The notes under the pieces are model-generated. The model was not told the origin of the DNA and made no database searches. It saw only the letters and a list, made by a program, of their open reading frames with translations. Positions 34,571 to 46,400 of a stretch of 64,000 nucleotides of DNA are shown in pieces. Every line of letters starts with the position of its first letter. Within the stretch, counting starts at the first letter, position 1. The translations under genes and the position numbers were made by a program. This DNA comes from Haberlea rhodopensis. Its lineage: Eukaryota; Streptophyta; Magnoliopsida; Lamiales; Gesneriaceae. The stretch is from assembly GCA_907163345.1 (NCBI GenBank), contig CAJQUN010000399.1, positions 1 to 64,000 on the forward strand. The letters are read 5' to 3'.

Positions 34571-36588
34571 GCGGCCCTAATCGGGAAGGCCAGACGGATC
34601 TCAGGGAAGGTCGAGGGAGATTTTCTAGTGGTACAGTTCAGCAGAGGCCGCCGATGGTACCTCGACATGTGGGAGGACAAGCGATGGGGCCACCTCAGGG
34701 ACATGTCTATGCATTGACCAGGGAGCAGGCCGATGCAGCTCCAGAGGAGGTGATAGCGGGTACGTGCCTTTTTTTTACGTATTCCGCCTTTATTTTTATA
34801 GACACAGGTGCTTCGCACTCCTTTGTGTCAGCGGACTTTATGGCGAGACATCATATGTGCACGTCTCCGTTACCCACGTCTCTATTGGTCTCGACACCCA
34901 CTGGGAAGAGAGTTGTTGCTGATCAGTTTCTGATGGACTGCCTCATTTATTTTGAGGGCAATGAGATAAAGGCAGATTTGATTGTTTTGAGTATGTCAGA
35001 TTTTGACTGCATTGTGGGCATCGACATTCTGAACAGATATCAGGCGGTGGTAGATTATCGACAAAGGACAGTACGGTTCAGATCTCATTTGGGAGTTCAG
35101 TGGATTTTCTATGGCAACGGTTCTCGTGCAAAGATTCCGTTGATTTCGGCAATTAAAATGTCCCAATTATTGGAACGTGGACACACGGGTTATATCATCT
35201 ATGCCGTGGACACGTCGGGAAAGGGTAAAGAGTTAAAAGTTGAGAATGTGCCTGTGGTAGCAGAATTTGCTGATGTGTTCCCGGAGGAGATTCCAGGATT
35301 CCCACCGGCTAGGGAAGTCGAGTTTGGGATTGAGTTATTACCGAGGACATCCGCTATCTCTCGTGCACCTTACCGGATGGCACCGGCGGAGTTGAGGGAA
35401 TTGAAGGAGCAGTTACAGGAGCTCCTTGATAAAGGATATATACGCCCTAGCGTATCGCCTTGGGGCGCACCGGTTCTTTTTGTGAAGAAGAAGGATGGTT
35501 CGATGCATTTGTGTATCGATTATCGGCAACTGAATAAGGCCACGGTGAAGAACAAGTATCCTCTTCCAAGGATCGACGACTTGTTTGACAAGTTGCAAGG
35601 TACGAAGCTGTATAGTAAGATTGATTTGAGATCCGGGTACCATCAGATACGGGTCAGGGAGGAGGATGTACAGAAGACAGCATTTAGGACTCGGTATGGG
35701 CACTACGAGTTCTTAGTAATGCCGTTCGGTGTGACGAACGCTCCGGCTGTCTTTATGAGATTGATGAATCGGGTGTTCCAACCCTATCTGGATCAGTTCA
35801 TCATTGTGTTTATTGACGATATACTCATCTACTCCCGGAGCGAGGAAGAACATGTGAAACACTTGAGGACGGTGCTCCAGATCCTCAGAGATCACCAATT
35901 ATATGCCAAGCTCAGCAAGTGTGAGTTTTGGTTGAGCAGTATAGCATTTCTGGGGCATGTCATATCTAGCAGTGGGATTTCAGTGGACCCCAGGAAGATT
36001 GAAGAGGTGATGGAGTGGGCTACACCCACTTCTGTGCCCGAGATTCAGAGTTTTCTTGGTTTAGCAGGTTATTACCGACGCTTCGTCGAGGGATTTTCTA
36101 AGATTGCTAAGCCACTGACGCAGTTGACCCAAAAGGGAGTACCCTTCTTTTGGTCAGAGGCTTGCGAGGAGAGCTTTCAAGAGTTGAAGCACCGATTGAC
36201 GACGGCACCGGTATTGGTGATTCCTTCAGAGAACAAGAGGTTTGTCCTTTATACTGACGCGTCGCTACAGGGCTTGGGATGTGTACTGATGCAAGATAAG
36301 CACGTGGTAGCTTATGCATCGAGGCGGTTGAAGCCGCATGAGGCTAGATACCCGGTCCATGATTTGGAGTTGGCGGCTATTATCTTTGCCCTGAAAATTT
36401 GGAGGCACTATCTGTATGGTACATCTTTTACCATATACACAGATCATAAGAGCCTAAAATTCTTGTTTACTCAGGCGGAGTTGAATATGCGTCAGAGGAG
36501 ATGGATGGATTTGCTCAAAGATTATGATTGCGAGATTGAGTACCATCCGGGGAAGGCGAACTTGACAGCAGACGCCTTGAGTCGGTAG
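34522..36588 (+). pseudogene. protease-RT-RNase H ORF of element B (nonsense-terminated)
   Basis: In frame with pol from about 34567. It contains protease DTGASHSFVS (about 34801), then a complete RT with KIDLRSGYHQIR, MPFGVTNAP and FIDDILIYS (about 35811), and RNase H with YTDASLQGLG (about 36250) and TDHKSLKFL (about 36439). It ends at TAG (36586-36588), where elements A and C have a Lys or equivalent codon, so this is a nonsense mutation just before the integrase linker. With about 670 continuous codons it is the longest intact RT reading in the window. Confidence 0.9.
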
Positions 36589-36695
36589 GTGAAGAGTACT
36601 GTTAAGGAGGTCATGCATTTGTCGGCTATGATGACTTCATATTGCCATCTGGGCTATGACTTTGATGTGGACGCCCGGTTTGGGTATCGACCTTA

Positions 36696-38144
36696 TTGGC
36701 TGAGCCAGATATCTATGAGCATATCAGGAGAGCTCAGAGGACAGATGTTGAAATTCAGAGATGGTCATCATTGGCACTTCAGGGGCAGCCATCGAAGTTC
36801 AGAGTGGCTGAGGATGGTTCTTTGAGACTCGGTAACCGATGGGTAGTCCCATGTACGCCGGAGTTGCGTAGAGGAATCTTAGAGCGAGCTCATAGTAGCC
36901 GATTCAGTATCCACCCAGGAGGGAGGAAAATGTATAAGGACTTGTGTGATCAGTTCTGGTGGAAGCGGATGAAGCGTGACATGATCGCTTTTGTCAAGAG
37001 GTGTTTGATCTGTCAACAGGTTAAGGCAGAGAGGCAGAGACCCGGTGGCGAGCTAAGGAGCTTAGAGATACCAGAGTGGAAGTGGGAGCATATATCTATG
37101 GATTTTGTGACCCACCTGCCGAGGACTATTTCGGGTTGTGATGCCATTTGGGTGATCATTGACAGGCTGACAAAGGTAGCTCACTTCATCCCCTACTGTA
37201 TGACGTACACATACTTGAGGATGGCTCAATTGTATGTCCGGGACATAGTGAGACTACATGGGATTCCAGTATCTATTGTGTCGGACAGAGACCCGCGGTT
37301 CACATCTCATTTCTGGGGAGGCCTTCAGTCAGCATTGGGTACTGAGGTGAGATTGAGTACCGCATATCATCCCCAGACGGACGGGCAGACTGAGCGTACT
37401 ATACAGACGCTCGAGGACATGCTGCGAGCTTGTGTGTTGGAGTTTGATGCCTCATGGCAAGATTCCTTGCCCTTGGTAGAGTTTTCATACAACAACAGCT
37501 ATCAGGCGAGTATTCAGATGGCACCGTTTGAGGCTTTGTATGGTAGGGGTTGTAGGTCGCCATTGTACTGGGATGACTTGACCAGTAAAGCAGTAGGAGG
37601 ACCCGAACTGATTCGGGAGATGGAGGATAAGGTAAAGATTATCCGTCAGAAAATTAAGGCAGCCCAGGACAGGCAGGCAGCCTACGCGAATAAACGGCGG
37701 AGACCGTTGGAGTTTAAATTAGGAGACATGGTCTTTTTGAAGATTTCACCTTTCAGGGGTGTGGTTCGGTTTGGTATGCATGGTAAATTCTCTCCGAGGT
37801 ATGTGGGACCGTATGAGATTTTACAGCGCATCGGTACCTTGGCTTACCGTTTGGCACTGCCACCGTCGTTGTCTGGTATTCACAACGTGTTTCATGTATC
37901 TATGCTGTGGAAATATGAGCCGGATCCGTCGCATGTATTGCAGCCTTCCGAGGTTCAGTTGGATTCTGATGTATCATTTGAGGAACGGCCAGTCAGGATT
38001 TTGGATAGGGCTGATCGCAGACTTCGGAACAAAGTGATACCAATGGTAAAGGTACAGTGGGATCGCAGGGGTGTCGAGGAGGCCACGTGGGAGACGGAGC
38101 AACATATGGTGCAGCACTACCCGGAACTATTCTCTGGTATGTGA
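36696..38144 (+). pseudogene. integrase and chromodomain ORF of element B
   Basis: 482 codons, open from a frameshift/deletion near 36680 to the natural stop. Integrase HHCC domain (AHSSRFSIHPGG, CLICQQV). DDE residues in ISMDFVTHLP, VSDRDPRF and QTERTIQTLED. GPY-type C-terminal module and chromodomain (ERPVRILDRA, VKVQWDRRGVEEATWE). The integrase is complete, but its reading is separated from RT by a nonsense codon and a frameshift. Confidence 0.9.
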
Positions 38145-38178
38145 TTTATGTTTAGTTTCGATTTGGGTAAGTGCATGC

Positions 38179-38214
38179 GATTTCGAGGGCGAAATCTTAT
38201 AAGTAGGGGAGTAT
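38179..38214 (+). promoter_or_regulatory. hairpin plus polypurine tract (B)
   Basis: GATTTCGAGGGCGAAATC forms a 7-bp stem with a 4-nt loop, followed by GTAGGGGAGTAT directly before the 3' LTR. Confidence 0.8.
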
Positions 38215-38958
38215 TAAAATATCCCCGAAATAATTAATTGTAATTTGGGCATTAATTATGTTTATGTGATCTTATGGTGATAATTAGATTATGTGTTGGG
38301 ACTAATTATCTTGGTGAAATGCTTGTCACATGGTAGGCGTGACCCGGTAGAGCATTTCAGGGTGCATGTTATACATGTTGGGAAATTGGGTGTTATAATG
38401 GTTTAAATGTGTTGGTTTGTAATTTTTGGTAAAGCATGATTTTAAATGGTGATTTTGGTGCATTGTGGTAAAATGCTTTTAAAATATCATGTTGGGGTAT
38501 TTTATATATCATGCTTGTGTTTTGATACACATTTAAATCACATACCATGGCAAGGGAGCCACTTGCACACACCTTTACATCCCATCACTCCTCTCTATCA
38601 GCTTTATGTCCCTACAACCCTCTCCATTATCCAAAAGCTTCCATTTTCGTTTCTGAAACAAGAGAGGAGGAGAAAGCTTTGAAAAATGGGTCTTTTTGGG
38701 AGTTCTTGCTAAAAACTTAAAGCTCAAGTGGTAAGCTTTCATTATGGTGAAGTCTTGTTGAGTTTTGGTTGAGTTTGTAGCTTGTTTTGGGGTTAAAAGG
38801 GTGGATCTTGGTCCAACATGTTGTTTATGTTTGGGGGATGTATTTTCATGTTGTTTTGTGGGTTTAATGATGTGTTGGGTGGTTGATCTTGGTTGTATAT
38901 GAGTTTAGGTGTTGTTGGAAGCTCATACATGGAAGTTTCTCGCATGAACAGGGCTGCT

Positions 38959-39175
38959 CGATCGATCGAAAAATGGGTCCGATCGATCGAGCAGGGCAGA
39001 GCCTGAACAAGGCTTGAAACGAGCTCACCGATCGATCGGGAAAAAGTTCCGATCGATCGAAGTGTGATGTCTCGATCGATCGAGACAAAATCTCGATCGA
39101 TCGGTGGAGGCAGTACTTGGATGCCTATTTTTTCTTCATTTAGCGATCGATCAAGGCTTAAGGACCGATCGATCG
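38959..39175 (+). promoter_or_regulatory. array of eight palindromes (3' LTR, B)
   Basis: Same 2-4-2 array as in the 5' LTR. One copy near 39143 has lost its last G (GATCGATCA), and the second copy is the full CGATCGATCG form where the 5' LTR has TGATCGATCG. Confidence 0.88.
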
Positions 39176-39342
39176 CAAGGCATAAAATGTGGATTTTGGG
39201 ATTTTGTTCTAAATGATGATGTTTTTGGTAATGGTTCATTTATTGGCTTCTAATCTGGATTCATGTGATTGTGTAGAACCATCCCAGGTAGCCACACATC
39301 AAAGGAGATAAAGTTCCACGATATCTCCACTTTTGGAACTAA

Positions 39343-39376
39343 GGTACGTAGTGAGACGTACGAGCATCGGACGGTA
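39343..39376 (+). promoter_or_regulatory. GGTACGT / ACGTACG box (3' LTR, B)
   Basis: Identical to the box at 32461 up to the GGACGGTAA end. Confidence 0.65.
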
Positions 39377-40205
39377 AAAAACGTATTTATTACGCTTTGA
39401 TTGGTTATGCATTATGGTTGCATACATGGTCTTAATTATGCATTATGGTTGCATACATGATTGGATATGCATTATGGTTGCATATATGGTTGGTTATGCA
39501 TTATGGTTGCATACATGGTTGGATATACATTACGGTTGCATATATATTGTGTCGAGATTATATTGCAGTGATGATAGAATACTTGCCGCCGTCATGTCGA
39601 AGCGATGATAGAATACTTGCCGCTGTCATATTTAGCGATGAAGAATATTTGCCGCAAATATGTCGAAGCGAAGGATAATGCCGCTGTCATATTGATGCGA
39701 GAGATATTATGCCGCTAATATGTCGAAGCGAGGGGTATTAATGCCGCTGTCATATAAATGCGAGGGGTATTATGCCACTGATATAATAAGACTGGAAATT
39801 GGCCATTGGCATACACGGAATGGATACATGTCATGACATGCATATTGGCATTATAATCCTTTGATCATATTATTGTGGATATGATTTATATACATGCTCA
39901 TGGTTTTGGGGTTGTTCCTGTAGGTACTTTTGGGCGGAAGGGGCTAAGTCGGGTTGATGCGATGAGCTAGTGAGGAGTGCTCTTGGTAGCAGGCCTATTC
40001 TTTTGCATAGTATGTACTCTAGGAGTAGTGTAAAGCTATAGGATTAGCATCCATTGGTTGGGAATGTAACTAATCCCTTTTGGAACTTTATTTTGGCACT
40101 GTAATTTAATAGCTCAGGGCATCATCACAATCTTTATACTCTGTTTATGCATGGAAATTTTTATTTACGCCTTTAATCCGCACTTAAGGAACTAGGGTCC
40201 TTACA

Positions 40206-40210
40206 CCCTT
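40206..40210. repeat. target-site duplication CCCTT (right, element B)
   Basis: Right copy of the pentamer at 31327-31331. Confidence 0.9.
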
Positions 40211-40261
40211 CTTCAATCTGGTGAACGGATCTGCTCTGTGGGGCGTCTCCATATGGGAGTT

Positions 40262-40500
40262 TTGAAGATTAAGTGTTGGTTATAGATTTTTATTGATTTT
40301 TAATGATTTTTATGGAGTTTAAAAATATCTAGACTTTTATATACTCTACAAAAGTCTAATGGTATTCAAGATAGACTTTCGTAAAGTTTTTAAAAGTCAG
40401 GTGGTATTCAAACTTGAATTTTAAAACTCTATAAAAGTCTATAGGTATCCAAAATCTCATAGACTTTTAATGACTTGTGTTGAAATCATTAGGTAAAAAC
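40262..40500. mobile_element. MITE-like AT-rich repeat
   Basis: Contains several copies of AAAGTCT / AGACTTT and GGTATTCAA words in both orientations, for example CTAGACTTTTATA and ATAAAAGTCTATAGG. The sub-repeats pair as inverted arms. This texture is known from plant MITEs; exact ends and duplication are not resolved. Confidence 0.4.
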
Positions 40501-40897
40501 TTTGATGCCCCATATATATCCCAAAAAGTTAAAATTTCTCCATCACTCATATCATCTCTCTTTACTCTTTATGCTTATTTTCATTTCCGACACGGTCACC
40601 TCCTCATTGGCTTTTCATCCCCTGTTTTCTACAGGTACACTTGCTTTGATTCCTAATGTGCGGCTCTTTCTTCAATTATTATTTTTTTCACATCTTTATT
40701 TTGTATCCAATATAATATTAATATTTGCACAAGTATTTTGATAAAATAGCAAATTAATGTGCTCAATTTTAAATTAGATGATAGATTTTAAAAACGATTG
40801 TATGGGTCTATATCTATAAACAATTATAATAAATATTTTTCTAAAACAAAAGATATTTATAACGATATAAATTATCATGTTTAATTTAAAAATTATG
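40501..40897. other. intergenic, no gene seen
   Basis: AT-rich DNA between the MITE-like repeat and the chimaeric element. A 79-codon open frame at 40502 has no recognisable domain and is not annotated. Confidence 0.5.
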
Positions 40898-41345
40898 TGT
40901 GATATCCCCGAAATAATTAATTTCAATTTGGGCATTAATTATGTTTATATGATTAATTATGGTGATAATTGATTTATGTGTTGGAATTAATTATCTTGAT
41001 GAAATGCTTAGTCACATGGTAGGCGTGACCCGAGGGTGCATTTCAGGGTGCATGCTGTGCATGTTGGGAAAACTGGGTTTTAGCATGGTTATTCATGTTG
41101 GTTGTTAATTATTTGGAAAACATGAATTTATTGGGAGTTTGGTGCATTTTTGTAAAATACTTTTAAAATACCATGTTGGGGTATTTTATACATCATGGTA
41201 TTTGTGGGGTACAATTCTAATTAAAACCCATTTAACCCACAACCCCCACTATACCCATCACTTTACCAAAATCCCCCAACTCACTCTCCCCAACCCTAAC
41301 TCTCACCATTTTCGATTTTTGGCATAAAGTGTAAAGGAAATCTGT
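40898..41345 (+). repeat. truncated 5' LTR-like fragment (B-related)
   Basis: Begins TGTGATATCCCCGAAATAAT like element B and follows it for about 300 bp (CATGGTAGGCGTGACCC, CATGTTGGGGTATTTTATA) with clear divergence. It stops before any palindrome array. About 25 bp of unplaced sequence then leads directly into protease-coding sequence, so the rest of the LTR, primer site and gag are deleted. Confidence 0.75.
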
Positions 41346-41371
41346 GAGACCCCGTTATTAAACTAAGATAT

Positions 41372-41926
41372 TTTGTATCTGTTGCTTTTGTGGAGAGACA
41401 CCACTTGTGCTCATCTCTGTTACCCACGCCTCTCATGGTCTCGACACCCACGGGAAAGCATGTGATTGCGGACCGACTGTTATCTGATTGCCTCATTTAT
41501 TTTGAGGGCAATGATCTGAGGGCCGATCTGATTCAGTTAGAGATGGCAGATTTTGACTGCATTATCGGCATTGATGTGTTGAGCAGATACCGAGCTGTGG
41601 TAGATTACCGACAGAGGATGGTACGTTTTCTATCTGATCAGGGGTTCCAGTGGACCTTTTATGGGGACGGCTCTCGTCAAAGGATTCCAGTGATCTCAGC
41701 GGTTAAGATGTCGCGGTTATTGGAACGCGGCCACACGGGCTACCTTATTTATGCCATGGATGCATCAGACGAAAAGGAAGTGAGAGCCGAGGACATTCCG
41801 GTCGTGGCGGAATTCATTGATGTATTCCCGGATGAGATTCCAGGGTTTCCGCCTGTCAGAGATGTGGAGTTTGCCATTGAGCTACTGCCGGGGACTCCCC
41901 ATACAGGATGGCACCGGCAGAGCTGA
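41372..41926 (+). pseudogene. protease C-terminal half and RT start, element C
   Basis: Reads in from FVSVAFVERHHLC, which lies just after the DTGAS active site in A and B, so the catalytic Asp is lost with the deletion. It continues to the RT entry VFPDEIPGFPPVRDVEFAIELLPG. About 20 bp are missing near 41898, which shifts the frame. Confidence 0.88.
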
Positions 41927-43692
41927 GAGAGCTGAAAGGGCAGTTACAGGAGCTCCTCGACAAGGGATACATTCGTCCTAGTGTATCGCCTTGGGGTGCA
42001 GCAGTCTTGTTCGTGAAAAAGAAGGATGGTTCAATGCGTCTGTGCACTGACTACAGGCAACTGAACAAGGCCACAGTGAAAAACAAGTGTCCACTTCCGA
42101 GGATTGATGATATATTCGATCAGCTTCAGGGTACCGAGGTTTACTCAAAGATAGATTTGAGGTCAGGCTATCACCAGATGCGGGTTAGAGCTGATGATAT
42201 CCAAAAGACAGCTTTTAGAACTCGGTATGGACACTACGAGTTCTTGGTGATGCCATTCGGGGTGACGAATGCCCCGGCTGTCTTTATGAGCTTGATGAAC
42301 CGAGTATTTCAGGAGTATCTTGATCAATTTGTGATCGTATTCATTGATGACATCCTTGTCTACTCAAGGAACGAGGAGGAACATGCCGATCATTTGAGGA
42401 CAGTACTACAGATTCTCAGAGATCACTGGTTGTACGCCAAACTCAACAAGTGTGAGTTTTGGCTGAGCAGTGTATCATTCATGGGTCACATTATCTCTCG
42501 AGAGGGGATATCAGTAGATCCCAGGAAGGTAGAGGCAGTTATAGATTGGCCTGCGCCAACTTCAGTCACGGAGATCCGAAGTTTCCTTGGTTTGGCTGGG
42601 TATTATCGACACTTTATCGAAGGATTTTCAAAGATCGCCAAGCCACTTACACAGCTGACTCAGAAGGCAGTTCCATTCCTTTGGTCGGAAACTTGTGAGC
42701 AGAGCTTTCAGGAGTTGAAGCACAGATTGACTTCAGCGCCAGTTTTGGTGATTCCCAGGGAGAACAAAGGGATCGTTCTCTATACCGACGCATCGCTTCA
42801 GGGTTTAGGATGCGTATTGATGCAGGACAGACATGTAGTGGCTTATGCTTCTAGGCAGTTGAAGCCACACGAGACGAGGTATCCAGTCCATGATTTGGAA
42901 TTAGCGGCTATAGTGTTTGCCTTGAAGATCTGGCGACACTACTTATATGGTACCTCCTTCACCATATTCACTGATCACAAGAGCCTGAAGTTCTTGTTTA
43001 CACAGGCTGAGCTGAATATGAGACAGAGGAGATGGATGGACCTGCTGAAGGACTATGACTGTGAAATCGAATACCATCCGGGAAAAGCAAACTTGACAGC
43101 CGACGCTTTGAATCGAAAAGTAAGGAGCACGGCAGAGGATGCCATGTATCTATCAGCTATGATGGGCTCCTACTGCCATTTGGGGTTTGATTACGATGTG
43201 TCTGCTTCACCAGTGCAGGTTTTGACCTTATTAGCTGAGCCGGCTATTTATGATCACATCAGGAAGGCTCAGGAGACTGACGTAGAGGTTCAGAGATGGT
43301 TGTCAGTAATCCGTTCAGGTCAATCGTTGAAGTTTAGGACGGCTGAGGACGGTTCTTTGAGGATTGGCGACCGATGGGTAGTCCCGGATGTACCAGAGTT
43401 GCGTCGAGGTATATTACAGCGAGCTCATTGTAGTAGGATGAGTGTCCACCCGGGCGGAAAGAAGATGTATAAGGATCTACGCAGCCAGTTCTGGTGGAGG
43501 CGTATGAAACAAGATGTTACCTCATTCGTCAAGAGATGTTTGATCTGTCAACAGGTGAAGGCTGAGAGGCAGAGGCCTGGTGGTGAGCTAAGGAGCTTGG
43601 AGATACCACAGTGGAAGTGGGAGCACATATCCATGGACTTCGTGACCCACTTACCGAGGACTGTTTCGCGTAGTCGTCGACAGATTAACTAA
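41908..43692 (+). pseudogene. RT-RNase H-integrase N-terminus, element C
   Basis: About 590 codons. RT palm (KIDLRSGYHQMR, MPFGVTNAP, FIDDILVYS near 42343), RNase H (YTDASLQGLG, TDHKSLKFL) and integrase zinc domain (AHCSRMSVHPGG, CLICQQV). The first catalytic Asp is in ISMDFVTHLP (about 43630). A deletion of roughly 20 bp near 43668 ends the frame. Confidence 0.9.
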
Positions 43693-43717
43693 GAGTGCTC
43701 ATTTCATTCCCTACTGT

Positions 43718-43996
43718 ATGACCTTCACGTACTTGAGGATGGCACAGTTACATGTCAAAGATGTGGTGAGACTGCATGGGATCCCTGTTTTGATTGTGTC
43801 TGATCGAGATCCGCGGTTTACATCTCAATTTTGGGAGGGTCTTCAGTCAGCTCTTGGTACAGAGTTGAGGTTGAGCACAGCCTATCATCCCCAGACGGAC
43901 GGACAGACGAGCGTACGATACAGACGCTCGAAGATATGTTGTAGAGTTCTCTTACAACAACAGATACCAGGCAAGCATACAGATGGCTCCTTTTGA
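43718..43996 (+). pseudogene. integrase core fragment, element C
   Basis: Continues the integrase with VSDRDPRF (second catalytic Asp, about 43798) and STAYHPQTDGQT. One base is then lost before the codon for the catalytic Glu. About 50 bp are deleted near 43940. The integrase cannot be active. Confidence 0.85.
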
Positions 43997-44609
43997 GGCC
44001 CTCTATGGTAGACGTTGTAGGTCACCTTTGTGTTGGGACGACGTGGATCGCAAATCAGTCGGAGGACCAGATTTGATCCGGAAAATGGAAGAAAAGGTAA
44101 AGGTGATAAGACAGAAAATGAAGGCAGCTCAGGACAGACAGGCAGCGTATGCCAATCAGCGGCGAAGACCATTGGAGTTTCAGTTGGGCGACAGAGTCTT
44201 TCTGAAGATCTCACCTTTCAGGAGTGTGGTACGGTTTGGTATGCGGGGGAAGTTATCCCCAAGATATGTAGGGCCGTACGAGATCTTGCAGCGTGTTGGT
44301 ACTCTGGCGTACCGTTTGGCTTTACCGCCCTCTCTATCTGGCATTCACGATGTATTCCATGTGTCAATGCTGAGGAAGTACGAGCCAGATCCTTCGCATG
44401 TGTTGCAGCCTTCAGAGGTGCAGTTTGAGTCCGATGTTTCCTATGTGGAGCGGCCTATCAGGATTCTGGATAGAGCAGACCGCAGGCTTCGAAACAAAGT
44501 TATTCCTATGGTCAAAGTTCAGTGGGATCGTAGGGGTGTCGAGGAGGCCACGTGGGAGACAGAGCGACACATGGTGCAGCACTATCCAGAACTGTTTTCT
44601 GGTATGTGA
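43983..44609 (+). pseudogene. integrase C-terminus and chromodomain, element C
   Basis: Opens at MAPFEALYGRRCRSPL and runs without interruption through the GPY module (YVGPYEILQRVG) and chromodomain (ERPIRILDRA, VKVQWDRRGVEEATWE) to a stop after FSGM, as in element B. Confidence 0.88.
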
Positions 44610-44644
44610 TTTATGTTTTATTTTATATTGGGTAAGTGCATGCT

Positions 44645-44680
44645 GATTTCGAGGACGAAATCTTATAAGTAGGGGAGTAT
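44645..44680 (+). promoter_or_regulatory. hairpin plus polypurine tract (C)
   Basis: GATTTCGAGGACGAAATC is a perfect 7-bp stem with loop AGGA, followed by GTAGGGGAGTAT just before the LTR. Confidence 0.82.
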
Positions 44681-45836
44681 TGTGATATCCCCGAAATGAT
44701 TAGGTGTTATTTAAACATTAATCATTGTTGTGAAAATTATGGTATTAATTCTTTGCGTTGGATTAATAATATTGGGAAAGGCATGTCAGGGTGCATGTGT
44801 TATATGTTGGGACTTTGGGGTTGTGGCATGATTATTTGGGGTGTGTGTTATTTGCTTTTGTGAAGCATGTTTAAATGGGAGTTGAAGTATTTTATTGAGA
44901 AAATACTATAAATATCATGTGAGGATATTTTAATACATCGTGCTAAATACCGGGACCAAAACATAACACATCACATAACCCACCACCCAACCACCCCCCT
45001 TGAACCATACCCTGCTGCCAGCTGCTCACCCATACCACTTGTCCCATCTCCCACTCCACCTTCCCATGTCTGAAATCTCCCCATTTCTCTCCCAAAAATC
45101 GTCCAACACTTGCTGAGCAAGATAGGAAGGAGTTCAACCATTTTTATTGCTTTGAAGCCTTCCAAAAATCGGAGCAAAAAGGGGTGAGAAACCATGTTCT
45201 GGTTTTGAATTTAAGTTGTTTAAGTTCATGCTTTTTGTTGGTGTAAAAATGGCATGTTAGATTTGGTTTCTTAAAACCTTCGATTTAAATGCTTATATAG
45301 TGTTGTTGTGAAGCTTCCAGTATTTTTCCTTTAGCATGTTACATGTTTTATGTGAAGGATTTAAGCATGTAAATTATAGTGTTCGAAAATCTGGTAAAGT
45401 GTGTGCCCTGTTTTTCTGAAAAATATGGGATGGGAGTGAAGTTGTAGAAGAATTATCATGCATGTTAGCTAGGTTTTTGGTAAACCTTTGATTTGAGTAC
45501 ATGCCTGGTAGTTTTGTAAAGCTCTTGGAGGTTTTGTTCGAGCATGTTTTATGTTATATATTGTAGTTTTAATAGCATGAAATGAGGTGCTCGAGAAATC
45601 TGGCAATGAAATATGTACCCTGTTTTCAGAAGATCTTGGATGGGTACTGATATTGTTGGGTGATTTTCATGCATGTGGGTTTATGGTTGGGTATAACTTT
45701 GATTTGATTACACTCACGGTAATACCTTGTAGCTACTAGCATGTTGGTTTGGGCATGTGGTATAGCTTATGTGCTAGTTTGAATGGTATGTATGAGTGTT
45801 CAGAAATCAGGAAAATATCGCGCACAGAGCATGTGG

Positions 45837-45983
45837 CGATCGATCGCCACAAATGGGGCGATCGATCGCCGAAGGCCAGTAGCCAAAATCAAAGACAGGC
45901 GATCGATCGCCATGAATGGCGCGATCGATCGCCATGGGCCAGTGAAGTCTGGCGATCTATCGCCTCGAGGTAGCGATCGATCG
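45837..45983 (+). promoter_or_regulatory. array of six GCGATCGATCGC palindromes (C)
   Basis: Copies start at 45837, 45859, 45900, 45922, 45953 (one mismatch) and 45974. Steps are 22, 41, 22, 31 and 21 bp: three pairs. Many copies extend to a 12-14 bp palindrome (GGCGATCGATCGCC). Confidence 0.9.
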
Positions 45984-46140
45984 CCAGAGACAGAATTATG
46001 AAAAAAATGGTATTTTGTTGAATTTTTGATTTTGGACTATAAATTGGCATCTAATATTGTGTTGTACACTGGTGTAGAGCCTTCACAGATAGCTACACAG
46101 CGCAGGGGATAGAGTCCCGCAACACACTACATTTTGGAAA

Positions 46141-46175
46141 GGTACGTAAGCGACGTACGGGCATCCCAACGGTAA
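46141..46175 (+). promoter_or_regulatory. GGTACGT / ACGTACG box (C)
   Basis: GGTACGT, then GACGTACGGGCAT, then AACGGTAA, as in the other LTRs. Confidence 0.65.
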
Positions 46176-46400
46176 CATGTACTTTATGTTTGTCTGTTTG
46201 ACACTTGATGAATGCAATGTGATGCATTAAGAGTATGATACATGTTATTATGCATTGTTGTTGCATATTATGCATTGTTGTTGCATATTGTAATATGGAA
46301 TAAAGAGGTGTATTCCATGAGTCAGGGGTGATCACAGTGAAGGTTTTAATGCTTACGCTTGACCGCTAAAAATGTGGAGCGGGAGGGGGGAGGCTCGCTT

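Larger units (their letters stand above)
31332..40205 (+). mobile_element. Ty3/gypsy chromovirus, full-length, element B
   Basis: 8.9 kb with LTRs (31332-33416 and 38215-40205), tRNA-iMet primer site, gag-pol and polypurine tract, flanked by CCCTT. Domain order and chromodomain are as in element A; the proteins are clearly homologous but the LTRs belong to another family. The coding region is interrupted by tandem stops in gag (33826-33831), a frameshift at about 34088, a 2-base net loss in the second zinc knuckle, a nonsense TAG at 36586 and a frameshift near 36680. The 3' LTR has lost about 94 bp and its first bases are altered (TAAAATATCC instead of TGTGATATCC). Defective, probably recent. 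Confidence 0.95.
38215..40205 (+). repeat. 3' LTR of element B
   Basis: 1991 bp, nearly identical to the 5' LTR except for an altered terminus (TAAAATATCC for TGTGATATCC), a deletion of about 94 bp near 39866 between short GAT repeats, and scattered changes. Ends CCTTACA, then CCCTT. Confidence 0.92.
44681..46400 (+). repeat. 3' LTR of element C, truncated at its end
   Basis: Starts TGTGATATCCCCGAAATGATTAGG. The leader (CATCGTGCTAAATACCGGGACC, GGAGCAAAAAGGGGTGAGAAACC with GT at 45184) resembles element A. The palindrome array and GGTACGT box follow, then GCATTGTTGTTGCATA repeats (46245-46290). No CCTTACA end is found before sequence of a different element begins near 46400. Confidence 0.75.

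Noticed and set aside
40502..40741. 79-codon open frame with hydrophobic stretches
   Set aside because: No domain, no homologous copy in the window and an AT-rich context; a chance frame is as likely.
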